A stretch of 64,000 nt of DNA from NCBI GenBank assembly GCA_032871835.1, contig CM065300.1, positions 111,721,088 through 111,785,087 of the forward strand, in the 5' to 3' direction. Of the stretch, positions 44,838 through 56,746 are shown in pieces. The notes beneath the pieces are model-generated. The model ran no database searches. It was not told where the DNA came from and was given only the letters and a program-made list of their open reading frames with translations. Source of the stretch: Dipteronia dyeriana. Its lineage: Eukaryota; Streptophyta; Magnoliopsida; Sapindales; Sapindaceae. The number at the start of each line of letters is the position of its first letter. Within the stretch, counting starts at the first letter, position 1. Made by a program: the position numbers and the translations under genes.

Positions 44838-47800
44838 TAGGGCGATGAATGGCCACATATAAGTGGAGAGGAGACATCGGCCTAGTAACTGTTTGGAGAC
44901 ATGCTCAAGATTCTTAAAAGTTTCCCACGACGGAGAGAAAACTTTAGACCCCTCCGGGATGAGTGGTGACTCACTTGAACATTAGATGACCCTATAAGAA
45001 TGGAGATAGGCTACCTGTCTGGTACCGGTCTAGAGGCATACTTGGGATTTCAAGGAGCCCCTAACAACTGAGAGAAAGATCTTGACCATGCTGGAACGAA
45101 ACAATAGCTCAGTGGCTCAATTGGGCGTTGACTGGTCCTGTATAAAAAATGAGGAGCCACTTGGCCTTACAGTGAGGTTGTTGCTCCAGAGATTGGCTTA
45201 GGCATGTAGGAGGTCTTACCAAGAGTGGGAAACATCTGGGCTCTCCTCGAACAGATCAGGCTTCGGTGGCTTGCTAGGGCGATGAATGACCCGGTACATA
45301 TATAGTGAAACCACCGGTCTTATAGCGATGCTACTACTCTAGAAGCTTGCTAGGCACGTAGGTGGCCTTACCAAATATGGGAAGCTTCTGAGAGCTCCTC
45401 GATCCGATCGGGCTTCGGTGGCTTGCTAGGGCGGTGAATGACCCGGTAAACATGGATCGAAACCACCGGAGGTACTGGTCCAGATGCATGCTCCGGATCC
45501 TAGAAGTCCTCAACAACTGAGAGAGGGCTCTGGACCCTGCTTGAATGAATCAAGAGTTCTGTGGATATCTTGGGCGTTGATAGGCCTTGTATAAGAAGTG
45601 AGGAGCTACTTGGCCTTACACTGAGGCTGTTACTCCAAAGAATAGCTTAGGTATATAATAGGCCTTACCAAGAGTGGGAAACCTCTAGGCTCTCCTCGAT
45701 CAGATCGGGCTTCAGTGGCTTGCTAGGGCGATGAATAACCCGGTACATATAGAGCGAAGCCACCGGTCTTGTAGCGATGAAGCCGCTCTAAAATCTTGCT
45801 TAAGCACGTAGGTGGCCTTACCAAATGTGGGAAGCTTTTGAGAGCTCCTCGATCGGATCGAGCTTCTGTGGCTTGCTAGGGCAGTGAATGGCCCGGTACA
45901 TATAGAGCGAAGCCACTGGTCTTGTAGCGATGCTACCGCTCTAGAAGCTTGCTTAGGCACGTAGGTGGCCTTACCAAATATGGGAAGCTTCTGAGAGCTC
46001 CTCGATCGGATAGGGCTTCGGTGGCTAGCTATGGCGGTAAATGGCCCGGTAAACATGGAGTGAAGCCAGTGAAGGTACTGGTCCAGATGCATGCTCGGGA
46101 TCCTAGAAGTCCCCAGCAACTAAGAGAGGGCTCTAGACCCTAAAAGAGTGGGAAACCTCTGGGCTCTCTTCGATTAGATCAGGCTTCAATGGCTTACTAG
46201 GGCGATGAATGACCCGATACATATAGAGTGAAGCCACCGGTATTGTAGCGATGCTACCGCTCTAGAAGCTCGTTTAGGCACGTAGGTGGCCTTACCAAAT
46301 ATGGGAAGCTTCTGAGAGCTTCTCAATCGAATCGGGCTTCGGTGGCTTGCTAGGGCGGTGAATGGCCAGGTTAACATGGAGCGAAGTCACCGGAGGTACT
46401 GGTCCATATGCATACTCAAGATCCTAGAAGTCTCCAGCATTTGAGCGAAGGCTCTTGACCCTGCTGGAATGAATCGAGAGTTTAGTGGCTCACTTGGGCG
46501 TTGATAGGCCCTGTATAAGAAGTGAGGAGCCACTTGGCCTTACAGTGAGGCTACTACTCTAGAGGTTAGCTTAGACATATAGGAGGCCTTACTAAGAATG
46601 GGAAACCTCTAGGATGTCCTCGATCAGATCGGGCTTCAGTGGCTTGCTATGGCGATGAATGACCCGATACATATAGAGCAAAGCCACCGGTCTTGTAGCG
46701 ATGCTACCGCTCTAGAAGCTTGATTAGGCACGTATGTGGCCTTACAAAATGTAGGAAGCTTCTGAGAGCTCTTCGATCGGATCGGGCTTCGGCTGCTTGT
46801 TAGGGCGGTGAATGGCCCGGTACACATAGAGCGAAGCCACTGGAGGTACTGGTCCAGATGCATGCTCGGGATCCTAGAAGTCCCCAGTAACTGAAAGAGG
46901 GCTCTGGACCCTCTTAGAGTAGGAAACCTCTAGGCTCTCCTCGTTAAGATCAGGCTTCAGTGGCTAGCTAGGGCGATGAATGACCTAGTACAAATAGAGC
47001 GAAGCCGTCTGTCTTGTAGCGATGCTACTGCTATAGAAGCTTACTTAGGCACGTAGTTGGCCTTATCAAATGTGGGAAGCTCTTGAGAGCTTCTCGATCA
47101 GATCAGGCTTTGGTGATTTGCTAGGGTGGTGAATGGCCCAATAAGCATAGAGCAAAGCCACCAAAGGTACTGTTCCAGATGCATGCTCTGGATCCTAGAA
47201 GTCCCTAGCAACTGAGTGAGGGCTCTGGACCCTGCTTGAATAAATCTAGAGTTCAGTGGCTCACATAGGCGTTGATAGGCCCTGTATAAGAAGTGAGGAG
47301 CCACTTGGACTTACAGTGAGGCTGCTACTCCAGAGGTTAGCTTAGGCATGTTAGAGGCCTTACCAAGCATGGGAAACTCTAGGCTCTCCTCGATCAGATC
47401 GAGTTTCAATGGCTTGCTAGGACGATGAATGACCCGGTACATATAGAGCGAAGCCAGCGGTCTTGTAGCGAAGCTACCGCTCTAGAAGCTTGCTTAGGCA
47501 CGTAGGTGGCCTAACCAAATGTAGGAAGCTTCTGAGAGCTTTTCGAAAAGATTGGCGTTCGGTGGCTTTTTAGGGAGGTGAATGGCCTGGTAAACTTGGA
47601 GCGAAGCCACCAAAGGTACTGGTCCAAATGCATGCTCAGGATCCTAGAAGTCCCTAGAAACTGAGAGAGGGCACTTGACCCTGCTAGAGTTGGAAACCTC
47701 TAGGCTCTTCTTGATCAAATCGAGCTTCAGTGGCTTGCTAGGGCGATGAATGACCAGTACATATAGAGCGAAGCCACCGGTCTTGTAGCGATGCTACCGC

Positions 47801-49600
47801 TCTAGAAGCTTGCTTAGTCACATAGGTGGCCTTACCAAATATGGGAAGCTTCTGAGAGCTTATCGATCGGATCGTGCTTCACTAGCTTGCAAGGGCGTTG
47901 AATGCCCAGGTAATCATGGAGCGAAGCCACCGGAGGTACTGGTCCAGATGCATGCTCGGGATCCTATAAATCCCCAGCAACTGAGAGAGAGCTATGGACC
48001 CTGCTGGAATGAATCGAGAGTTCCGTGGCTCACTTGGGCATTGATAGGCTCGGTATAAGAAGTCAGGAACCACTTGGCCTTACAGTGAAGCTGCTGCTCC
48101 AGAGGTTAGGTTAGGCATGTAGGAGGCCTTACTAAGAGTGGGAAACCTCTGGGCTCTCCTCGATCAGATCGAGCTTCAGTGGCATGCTAATGCGATGAAT
48201 GACCCGGTACATATAGATCGAAGTCACCGGTCTTGTAGCAATTCTATCGCTCTAGAAGCTTGCTTAGGCACGTAGGTGGCCTTACCAAATGTGGGAAGCT
48301 TCTGAAAGCTCCTCGATCAGATCGATCTTCAGTGGCTTGCTAGGGCGGTGAATGGCCCATTACATATAGAGAGAAGCCACCGGTCTTGTAACGATATGAC
48401 CGCTCTAGAAGCTTGCTTAGTCACGTAAGTGGCCTTACCAAGAGTGGGAAACCTCTGGCTCTCCTCGATCAGATTAGGCTTTAGTGGCTTGCTAGGGCGA
48501 TGAATGTCCTCGTACATATAGCGCGAAGCCACCGGTCTTGTAGCGATGCTACCGTTCTAGAAGCTTGCTTAGGCACGTAGGTGGCCTTACCAAATATGGG
48601 AAGCTTCTGAGAGCTCCTCTATCAGATCGAGCTTCGGTGGCTTGCTGAGGCTATGAATGGCTTAGTACATATATAGAAATGCTACCAGAGGTACTGGTCC
48701 AGATGCATGCTCGAGATTCTAGAAGTCCCCAGCAACTGAGAGAGGGCTTTGGACCCTGCTGGAATGAATCGAGAGTTCAGTGGCTCACTTGGGCATTGAT
48801 AGGCCCTGTATAAGAAGTGAGGATCCACTTTGCATTACATTGAGGCTGTTGCTCCATAGGTTAGCTTAGGCATGTAAGAGGCCTTACCAAAATTGGGAAA
48901 CCTCTGGGCTCTCCTCGATCAGATCGGTCTTCAGTGGCTTGCAAGGGCGATAAATGACCCGGTACATATAGAGAGAAGCCATCGATCTTGCAGCGATGTT
49001 ACCTCTCTAGAAGTTTGCTTAGGCACGTATGTGGCCTTACCAAATGTGGGAAGCTTCTGAGAGCTCCTCGATTAGATCGAGATTCGGTGGCTTGCTAGGG
49101 CTGTGAATGGCCCCACTACATATATAGCGAAGCCACCGGTCTTGTAGCGATGCTGCCACTCTAGAAGCTTGCTTAGGCACATAGATGGCTTTACCGAATG
49201 TGGGAAGCTTTTGAGAGCTCCTCTATCGGATCGAGGCTTCGGTGGCTTGCTAGGGTGGTGAATGGCAAGGTAAACATGGAGCGAAGCCACCGGAGGTACT
49301 GGTCCAGATGCATGCTCGGGATCTTAGAAGTCCTCAGCAATTGAGAGAGGGCTATAGACCATGCTGGAATGGATCAGGGTTTTAATGGCTCACTTGGGTA
49401 TTGACTGGCCCGGTGCATGAGGCGTGGATCCACTAATCTTGTACTAGTCGTGCTGCTCTAGAAGCTACACAGCTGAGTTGGATTCTTAGATTCATGGGTC
49501 AACCTGCTACCTTTACTTAAGAGCTTACGAATGCCGAACCTGGAGGCATGGAGGGATCCGTATGAACAGGTCGAAGCCAGTGGATCTGTTGGATAAGTGA
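44838..49600 (-). repeat. tandem array of about 32 units of about 150 bp, each with a hairpin
   Basis: Units share GTGGCTTGCTAGGGCG, GAATGGCCCGGTA, GAAGCCACCGG, GCTTAGGCACGTAGG, CCTTACCAA and GAGAGCTCCTCGATC-type blocks. Variants alternate: an acceptor reading GTAGCGATGCTACCGC, one reading GGTACTGGTCCAGATGC, and one reading GTGGCTCACTTGGGCG with GAGGAGCCACTTGG. In each, the first 8-9 bases and those 40-50 bp later are inverted repeats (GGTGGCTT/AAGCCACC or AGTGGCTC/GAGCCACT). Orientation is that of the minus-strand element. The unit count is estimated from spacing. A shorter array of the same units is at 55028-56290. Confidence 0.85.
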
Positions 49601-50002
49601 TACACTAGTGGCGGAGCGAATCTACTGTAGAAGAGCAGGAGAGGTGCAGTTCTACTATATAGGAGCTCTCGATGTATCAAAATGGTTTAACTATATAGGA
49701 GATCTTCAGGCGAGGTGCTACTGTATTAGAGCTCTATGATTATCTTAGCAGGTTCACTTCATAGGAGAAGCAATATGAACTGGTTCCACCAGGAATTCCA
49801 TGTACCATATTTCCTCCACAATGAACGAAACTCGTTAAATGATGAAATGAGCACCACATACGATGAATAGGCGATATAGACAAGTATGGAGAAAAGACAT
49901 CCTATATAGTAAATGATATTCCATGTATAATGAATCTTTTACCCCGATAGTATAATGATACTTATGTAGAGACATAGAGGCCTTCAAAAGGGGTGTGGAA
50001 AT
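49601..50002 (-). other. leader between array and primer site
   Basis: Closely matches 56291-56723, including TAGGAGCTCTC, GAACTGGTTCCACCAGGAA, TGAACGAAACTCGTTAAATG and AGTATAATGATACT. No ORF. Confidence 0.65.
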
Positions 50003-50020
50003 TTCCCACAGACGGTGCCA
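50003..50020 (-). other. primer-binding site, TGGCGCC type
   Basis: Minus TGGCACCGTCTGTGGGAA, five bases (CTTTC) inside the LTR end. The sister site at 56741-56724 reads TGGCGCCGTCTGTGGGAA. Such TGGCGCC sites are typical of plant Tat/Athila Ty3/gypsy elements (from memory) and fix the LTR orientation as minus. Confidence 0.75.
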
Positions 50021-50025
50021 GAAAG

Positions 50026-52018
50026 TGTTAACGGGAAATTAGTTTAGGATGAGAAATCCTCATCAATGCTCTCGAGACCACTACAGTGAAAGTGGTGGTC
50101 GGGGTCGGTACCGTTGATACTTGACCTGATCTTGTATGAATATGAAGAAGGATGAAAATGTAGGTAGGAGACAAGCCATCCTACTCGTCGGGCTTCGTGC
50201 TTATGAAGTAGATCTAGGGAGCTTGAGGTTCTCTTGCTCGTGTGAAGGGGTTGATCTTGGTCCTGGTCTTGGTCCTGGTCCTGGTCCTGATCCTCGGTCA
50301 AGGTCGAAGACTGTCATGGTACCTGAAGCTCGGTTCTGTAGCCCGATTCCTTCTTGTAATTCCCCGACCTAGGTAGCAAGTAAAGAGGGGGGCTTTTCTA
50401 GCTCCAGTGCCACAGAGCTCAATTTTCGCTATAGAGATGATAAAGGGGAGCCTATCGACTTCTTTCAAGCTGGTCTGGGTGGTTTCTCCTCATCTTGACA
50501 TGCGACTTTAGCATGTAGATAAGACGACAAGAGCGCTAAGTCCAGCGAGGTAGGAAACTAGCTCGCACTCATATACGCATGCATTACACAGGACACAAGT
50601 AAGAGAAAACAAATCTTTAGTAGAGGGAGGTGGACTGACCAAGGGGGAAAAAGCATCATGAATGATCACATGCTGAAAAACCCCAAGGCAGTATTCGAAG
50701 GAAGGGGGAATACCCTTCCTTATGTATATATCAAAGAATGCTCCGGGGTGATTACAAGAATGGTGAAATAATACAACGTAGTCGCTCCGGAGAGCTTACA
50801 ATGGTGGTCGAATGTAGACCGATACCGGTATATTCTAGGTAAAGGTAACACATACATTGATGATGTCGAGAGATCTTTTTAGTGAAGCATGTCTGTCTTC
50901 TGTCATTGATCGGATGCCCACTATGCCTTTTACAGGCATATTTATACATAGTGACTACCTTAGCGTGCAAGTCTAGGACTCTTCAATTAGTCTTCGTTTC
51001 CTTATCGAATACGATTCTTCCTTTCATGTAGTTGATCGACTTGTAGATATTATCTCAAAATGGATATGATTGTTTCCTCTTCGAAATCTTTCTTCCGTGA
51101 TAGGCAGGATTTTCTATTATAGTTGACCCTCAATAATCGGTTGTGGAGGATATCTTGGAGGAAAAGGTATATGTCTCTTTCATTAATGATGGCCATTAAA
51201 GAGTTGAATATTCTCTTATTAATGGTGTTGATCATGTCATTAACTCGGTTAACTACCTTCATTAATGCGGTTGACCTCATAATTGGTACTTTAAATGTCA
51301 TGGAAGTCAATCCTCTTTTCCTACGTTGACGAGAGGAAAGCTCTAGTTCTGCATGTCACTTTGGAGAGGTGTTTCATGGAGGTTACCTGAGGTGACATAT
51401 GATATTCCTTGAGGGCGGGGTACCCTAAGATCCAGTACACTGGCAGGGTCCCCAAGGGACCTCTCGATTGTCACTGAGCTAGATGCTGGTCTTCCCATGG
51501 AGCTTGTGTTAACCGTTTTAGAGGCAAAATATCGCATTGGGTTCCAACCTTGTAATTGAGAGCTTGGTTTAGCTACGCCGAGCTTTATCATTGAGCTTGA
51601 CCTAATTATACAGGCTTCCTAGCGGGGTAGCGGGCTTGACTAGCAGGCCCTGGTAAGGTGTTTACCATAAACAGGCGACCTTATCTTGCTTCTAGAAGGG
51701 TGGAGAGGTACGTTCGAGTACTGCTCTTGCTGCTTGATTTAACCATGCCAGGATCTACAGTGGATATTGGCGATTTTGGTGACGATGAGGTTTTACGGGC
51801 TTCTTCCTTTAATGCTCGGACAGGTCGAGATAATACCTCGACGAGGCCGTAGGGCCTTTGCAAGACAAGTTCGGCACCTTGAAGGTCTCATAATGAAAGT
51901 AGAGATAGTAGCAAGCTCTAGGAGAGTGTCACGAGATACCTTGATGTCGGGGGTCCCAGGTCCTTTCACGTCGACCTAGCTTCAGGCTTTATCCTAGTAT
52001 AAGGAGCTTGACGCGGTC
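50026..52018 (-). repeat. long-type Tat-related LTR, 5' end missing
   Basis: Ends (on minus) CCCGTTAACA at 50026. It follows the full LTR at 56747-59057 to about 58853, then switches at GACGCGGTC to an inverted pol fragment. TATA box on minus at 50946-50939. It contains a GGTCCT-type minisatellite at 50255-50300. Confidence 0.82.
50255..50300. repeat. GGTCCT-type minisatellite in the long LTR
   Basis: About seven six-base units (TTGGTC, CTGGTC, TTGGTC, CTGGTC and so on). The LTR at 62377 has an expanded version with CTCGGTC units (62624-62690). The LTR at 56747 has essentially none at the same place. Confidence 0.8.
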
Positions 52019-53490
52019 AACCAAGTCTCCGGTGATTATCAAGTGAAAGGGGATAATATGATAGCTTACCTGAGATTGGTTTAACAACTTAAAAGCATAT
52101 TTAAGGGATTCAGAATCAAGCAGATACCTTGACAGTTAAATTATCAGGCTGACTTCGTTGCCAAGATAGATGCATATGGTGGCCAGACCCTACCTTACGG
52201 AGTCCCTCTTAAAGTAATCCCTCTACCTAGCATTATGACAGGTGAGGAAGCTTATACCTTGGACCGAAAGCCGTGCTGGATGGATCCAATAATGGAGTAT
52301 CTACATGACGGGAAACTCCCCATGAGCCCGACCAAGTTAGGAGGGTTAAAAGGCTCTCGGTCGGTATTATATGGTGGATGGGCATTTATGCCGAAGGGGA
52401 AAATCCCTTCCCCTGCTCCGATGTCGACACAATAGAGAAGCTAAATGGGCTTTGAGAGAGGTTCATTCTGGGAAATGCGGGAACCATATTGGTGGAGAGG
52501 CTTTGGCATATCAGGTTCTCCGTATGGGGTATTATTGGCCGACCATCCATCAAGATGCAAAGAGCGTGGTGAAAACCTACGAGGCATGCCAGAAGGCCGC
52601 AAACTTGAGTCACCTCCCTCCGGAGAGCTTGTCGTCCCTTAGCTCGCCATACCTCTTTGTTATATGGGGAGTCGATTTGATTGGACCGCTTTCTACCGCT
52701 CTGGGATAGGCCAAGCATGCCATCGTAGTGATTGACTATTTTATAAGATGGGTTGAAGCCGGACCACTCTCCTAGATATCAGAAGAAAACACAATAAGGT
52801 TCTTCAAGACCAATGTAGTTTACAGGTTTGAAACCCCCCTTGCCATTATAACCGACCTCAAAAAATAGTTTGATAATGGCCGATTTAGAGATTTCTGTGA
52901 AGGCTTTGGAATCTACTTTCGGTTTGCTTCGGTAGCCCACCCTCAGACCAATAGTCTGGTGGAATCCATGAACAAAACAATTAAGAAGTTGTTGAAGAAA
53001 AAGCTACAGCAGAAGAAAGACAGATGGGTAGAGGAGCTTCCTGCACTACAAGGAGAATAACTATCGGGGAAACGCCCTACTCACTGGCCTTCGGGGTCGA
53101 AGCAGTCCTACCTATCGAGCACAAGTAAACCTCCTTTAGAGTCCAACATTTTAAACCAGGGAGCAATGAAAGAAAGCTTCGAGCTAGCTTGGACTTTCTG
53201 GAGGAAAAAGAAGATCGAATAGCCGAGAAGGTAGCAATCTACCAAAACAGGATTGCCAGGTACTTCAACATGACGGTTAAAGAACGAAACTTCAAAGAAG
53301 GAGACCTAGTTCTCAGGAATTAATGTTGAATACCAGGAAGAGGTCAGACGGGGTCCTAGAGCCCAACTGGGAAGGACCATACCTAATAAAGATGGTGATC
53401 TGTAATGGGGTATACAAGCTCGAGGATATAAATGGCCGACTCATTGAACATACTTGGAATGCGGATCGCCTAAGGAAATTCTACCCTTGA
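52019..53490 (+). pseudogene. Tat-like pol fragment (RNase H end, integrase, pol C-terminus), inverted
   Basis: Begins at VNQVSGDYQVKGDNMIAYL (RNase H), then ADFVAKIDAYGG, YTLDRKPCWMDPIMEYL, and the zinc domain HSGKCGNH, MGYYWPTIH, KTYEACQ, where the first cysteine of the C-x2-C pair is Tyr. Core Asp in GVDLIGPL, Asp in IITDLKK, Glu in NSLVESMNKTIKKL. The C-terminus reads NWEGPYLIKMVICNGVYKLEDINGR and HTWNADRLRKFYP to TGA 53488. Several stops and shifts. It continues into the 98-bp repeats as in the element at 20217-34375, but lies opposite to the flanking LTRs, so it is a separate piece. Confidence 0.85.
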
Positions 53491-53566
53491 ACAGGGGACT
53501 CAGAAGCAGGCAGCCTCTGACTAGTTTCTTTTTTTTCCAATAACAATGTACTCCATCCTTCGTATC

Positions 53567-53572
53567 AATAAA
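53567..53572 (+). terminator. poly(A) signal shortly after pol
   Basis: ATCAATAAAGCCTAT, 77 bp after the pol stop, same place as at 25409-25404 on minus in the other copy. Confidence 0.45.
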
Positions 53573-53599
53573 GCCTATTTTTCTTGTTTACTCCATCCT

Positions 53600-53925
53600 C
53601 AACTAGGTCCTAAAATGTTTTAAGTCTACATGGAAAAATCAACAGTATCACCTCAAGACCAGGGGTAAGCCAGGGAAGTCCCCCCGCCACTCCTGATGCC
53701 TCGGTCGGGCACTACCCCCTGCCAAAAAGGGTATGAGTGTAAGAGCATAATTGATATCCAGATCTCGAGACCAGAAAATAGCTAGATAGCCCTCCTGATG
53801 CCTTGGTCAGGCTACCACCCCCAAGAAGGTTCTGAGTGTAACAGCATAGTTGCCATCCAGATCTCGAGACAAGAAAATAGCTAGATAGCCCTTCTGATGC
53901 CTTGGTCGGGCTCGTGCAAGCAAAG
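53600..53925 (+). repeat. about 98-bp repeats, third locus
   Basis: About three and a half units, the reverse complement of those at 24890-25330, directly following pol. Ends at GATGCCTTGGTCGGGCT, where antisense-ORF sequence begins. Confidence 0.72.
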
Positions 53926-54800
53926 GAGGATGGTTACTTCATCACAACCTTCCAGGTATAGTTGGCTCTACTTCCCCCCTTTGAATTAAGAGTCATTGAT
54001 AGACCGAAAATGAAGGGGATTAAGAAGAAAGCTGCTGAGATGGTTGTGCATGTTCCCATCGTAACTGGCAAGTCTTGGGTTGTTGAAGCAAACCAGGGCT
54101 CGAAATCCCAAGGTGCAGTAGATGATTAATTCGAATGGAGTTTCTCCCTTAAATAAAGACCACTGCTGAGGTTGTTATTTATATGGTAGGTGAGCCCCAG
54201 TTGATCCAGAAGTAGATTTTTCGGATGGATAAAACTACTCTTTTAGATGACATCAAACCAAAAGGGGGAGGAGCTGACCACGGTAGTGAGGGGCGCAGTT
54301 GTTTTGAATAAAGACATGGCCAAAATTGAGGCTACCATCGCTAATGTGCAGGTAACCCAGGAGTGGATCCAACATGCATATGATCTGGAGAGACTCGGGT
54401 ACATACGTCGTGCCATACGAGGATTGCTCTGAAAGAGGAGGTAAAGTCTTTATGGTAGCGTGGCTGCCTTGGAAGCTAAGGTGGGTGCTTCAATTACTGA
54501 AGGACGTTTCTGTTTTGTTTGCTAGGCAGCTTGAGCTCTTCTTCCCTCTGACCTGATCATCATTGGAGGATGGACACCTTAAGTAGATCACAGAGAAAGC
54601 TGAGAGTTACCTGGGTCCGCTCCAACTGAAACTGGACTTTATTAAAATGATAGAGGCGTAGCTGATGAGGAGGACTTGGTTCCCATTTTTGCTTTCATGT
54701 CTAGTCATGTTGGGGTAGGAACTACCTTGAAATCCTCTGCTGATGTAGATGCATAGGGGGCTTCAAGTCTGCCTACCTATCTATATAAATCTGTCACAGT
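53926..54800 (+). pseudogene. antisense-ORF C-terminal half remnant
   Basis: Open blocks include KGEELTTVVRGAVVLNKDMA, KIEATIANVQVTQEWIQHA and YDLERLGYIRRA (54247-54432), then VAALEAKVGAS and ALLPSDLIIIGGW (54460-54580). The last resembles ALLLPFDLSIIAGW near the end of the ORF at 21800-24367, and the charged helical stretch fits its coiled coil. Frames change several times. It lies antisense to the element's LTR, as in the other copies. Confidence 0.5.
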
Positions 54801-55027
54801 AGAGGTCCAGATTGGTGTTACCAAGGTAGGAGAGGTAAGATAGGTAGGAGAGATCTCGATTGATCCAACTAGGGAAATAGAGGTCAATGCTGATTGAAGT
54901 TGATCCAACCAAAGTGGTGGAAGCTGGCTCTGAAGTAGCAGTGTTAAGGGATGATAACCCGTCCTTCAACCAAATAATGAGACTAAGGAGGAAGGAGCTA
55001 CTACTGTTGAGAAGACTAACCAGAGAG
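54801..55027. other. linker between antisense-ORF remnant and array
   Basis: Low-complexity stretch with AGGTAGGAGAGGTAAG and AGGTAGGAGAG repeats near 54824-54850. No coding call. Confidence 0.35.
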
Positions 55028-56290
55028 GTAGATCGGGGTAGCTCGCTAGGGCAATGAATGGCCCCATACAAGTGGAGAGGGGACACTGGCCTAGTAACTG
55101 TCTAGAGCCATGCTCTGGATTCTAAAAGTTTCCCACGACAGAGAGAAGACTTTGGACCCCTCTGGGATGAGTGGTGACTCACTTAAGTATTGGATGACCC
55201 TGTATGAATGGAGATGAGCTACCTATCTGGTAACGGTCTAGAGGCATACTTGGGATTTCAAGGAGCCCCCAACAACTGATTGAAGGGTCTGGACCACGCA
55301 AAATATGGGAAGCATCTAGGCTGTCCTCGATCAGATCGGGCTTCGGTGGCTTGCTAGGGTGGTGAATGGCCGGGTAAACATGGAGTGAAGCCACTGGTCT
55401 GGTACTGGTCTATAAGCAAGATTGGGATCTTTGGAGTCCCCTGCAATTGAAATAAGGCTCTGGACCCTTTTAAAGTGAACCGAGAGTTTAGTGGCTCATT
55501 TAGGCGTTGACTGGCCCCTGTATAAGAAGTGAAAAGCCACTTGGCCTTACAGTGAGGCTGCTACTACAAAGGTTTGCTTAGGCATGTCGAAGGCCTTGCC
55601 AAGAGTGGAAATCTTCTAAAACCTCCTCAATCGGATCGGGCTTCGGTGGCTTGCTAGGGCGATGAATTCCCTTGTAAACATGGAGCGAAGCCACCAGTCT
55701 GGAATTGGTCCAGAAGCATGCTTAGGATCTTTGGAGTCCCCTACAATTGAAATGAGGCACTGGACCATGCTGGAACGAAACAAGATCTCAGTGGCTCAAT
55801 TGGGAGTTGACCGGCCCTGTATAAGAAGTGAGGAGCCACTTGGCCTTACAGTGAGGCTGCTACTCAAGAGGTTAGCTTAGGCATGTGTGAGGCCTTACCA
55901 AGAGTGGGAAACCTCTGGGCTCTTCTTGATCAGATCGGGCTGCGGTGGCTTGCTAGGGTGATGAATGACCCGGTAAACATGGAACGAAGCCACGGATCTG
56001 GTACTGGTCCAGAAGCATGTATGGGATCTTTGGAATCCTCTGCAATTGAAATGAGGCTTTAGACCATGCTGGAACAAAACAGGAGTTTATTGGCTCACTT
56101 GGGCGTTGACTGGCCTGGTGCACGAGGCGTGGAACCACTAATCTTCTACTGGTCATGCTGCTCTAGAAGCTACACAGCTGAGTTGGCTTCTTATATTCAT
56201 GAGTCGACCTGCTACCGCTACCTAAGAGCATCTGAATGGTGGATACGGTGACATGAAGGGTCCCGTATGACCAGATCCAGGTCCAAGTCC
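55028..56290 (-). repeat. tandem array of about eight 150-bp hairpin units
   Basis: Same unit family as 44838-49600. Examples: GGTGGCTT at 55336 with AAGCCACT about 47 bp on, and AGTGGCTC at 55492 with AGCCACT about 45 bp on. Some units carry TCTGGTACTGGTCCAGA, a second small inverted repeat. Confidence 0.82.
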
Positions 56291-56723
56291 CACGGTTCTA
56301 ACGGGTCTACTGGATAAGAGGTCTATTGGTAGCAGAGCAAATCTTCTGTAAAGACGCAAGAGAGGTGCAGTTCTACTGTATAGGAGCTCTCAATGTTTCG
56401 GAATTAGTCAGTTATATAGGAGATCTTCAAACGGGAAGCTATTGTATTGGAGCTCCACGATTATCTGAGCAGGTTCACTTCATAAGAGTAGCATAATGAA
56501 CTGGTTCCACCAGGAACCCCGTGTACCATATTTGCTCCACAATGAATGAAACTCGTTAAATGGTAAAATGAGCACCGCATGCGATGCTTAGGCGATATAG
56601 ACAAGTATGGAGAAAAGACATCGTATATAGTAAATGATATTCCATGAATAATGAATCTGTTACCTCGATAGTATAATGATACTCATGTAGAGACATAGAG
56701 GCTTTCAAAAAGGGTGTGGAAAC
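56291..56723 (-). other. leader between array and primer site, second copy
   Basis: Matches 49601-50002 closely. No ORF. Confidence 0.65.
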
Positions 56724-56741
56724 TTCCCACAGACGGCGCCA
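56724..56741 (-). other. primer-binding site, TGGCGCC type, second copy
   Basis: Minus TGGCGCCGTCTGTGGGAA, five bases inside the LTR end. Confidence 0.8.
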
Positions 56742-56746
56742 GAAAG

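Larger units (their letters stand above)
43693..52018 (-). mobile_element. array-bearing Tat-related element: long LTR, primer site, 150-bp array
   Basis: On minus: a long-type LTR (52018-50026), primer site (50020-50003), leader, an array of 150-bp units (49600-44838), an antisense-ORF remnant on plus (44600-44830), and about 98-bp repeats. No gag or pol lies between primer site and antisense ORF. The same arrangement recurs at 53926-59057. Probably a non-autonomous derivative. The left end is cut by C1 copy c and the LTR start is cut at 52018. Confidence 0.65.

Noticed and set aside
45334..48532. Many similar small minus-strand frames (LGTSRIPSMHLDQYL type)
   Set aside because: They arise because 150 bp is a multiple of three, so each repeat unit shows the same open frame; stops occur between units and no start or domain is consistent.
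44838..49600. CRISPR-like array
   Set aside because: Units are contiguous and diverged along their whole length; there are no identical short repeats with unique spacers, and the context is a plant retroelement.
53926..54800. Gag of the array-bearing element
   Set aside because: No zinc knuckle or gag motif, wrong strand relative to LTR and primer site; the tail matches the antisense ORF instead.
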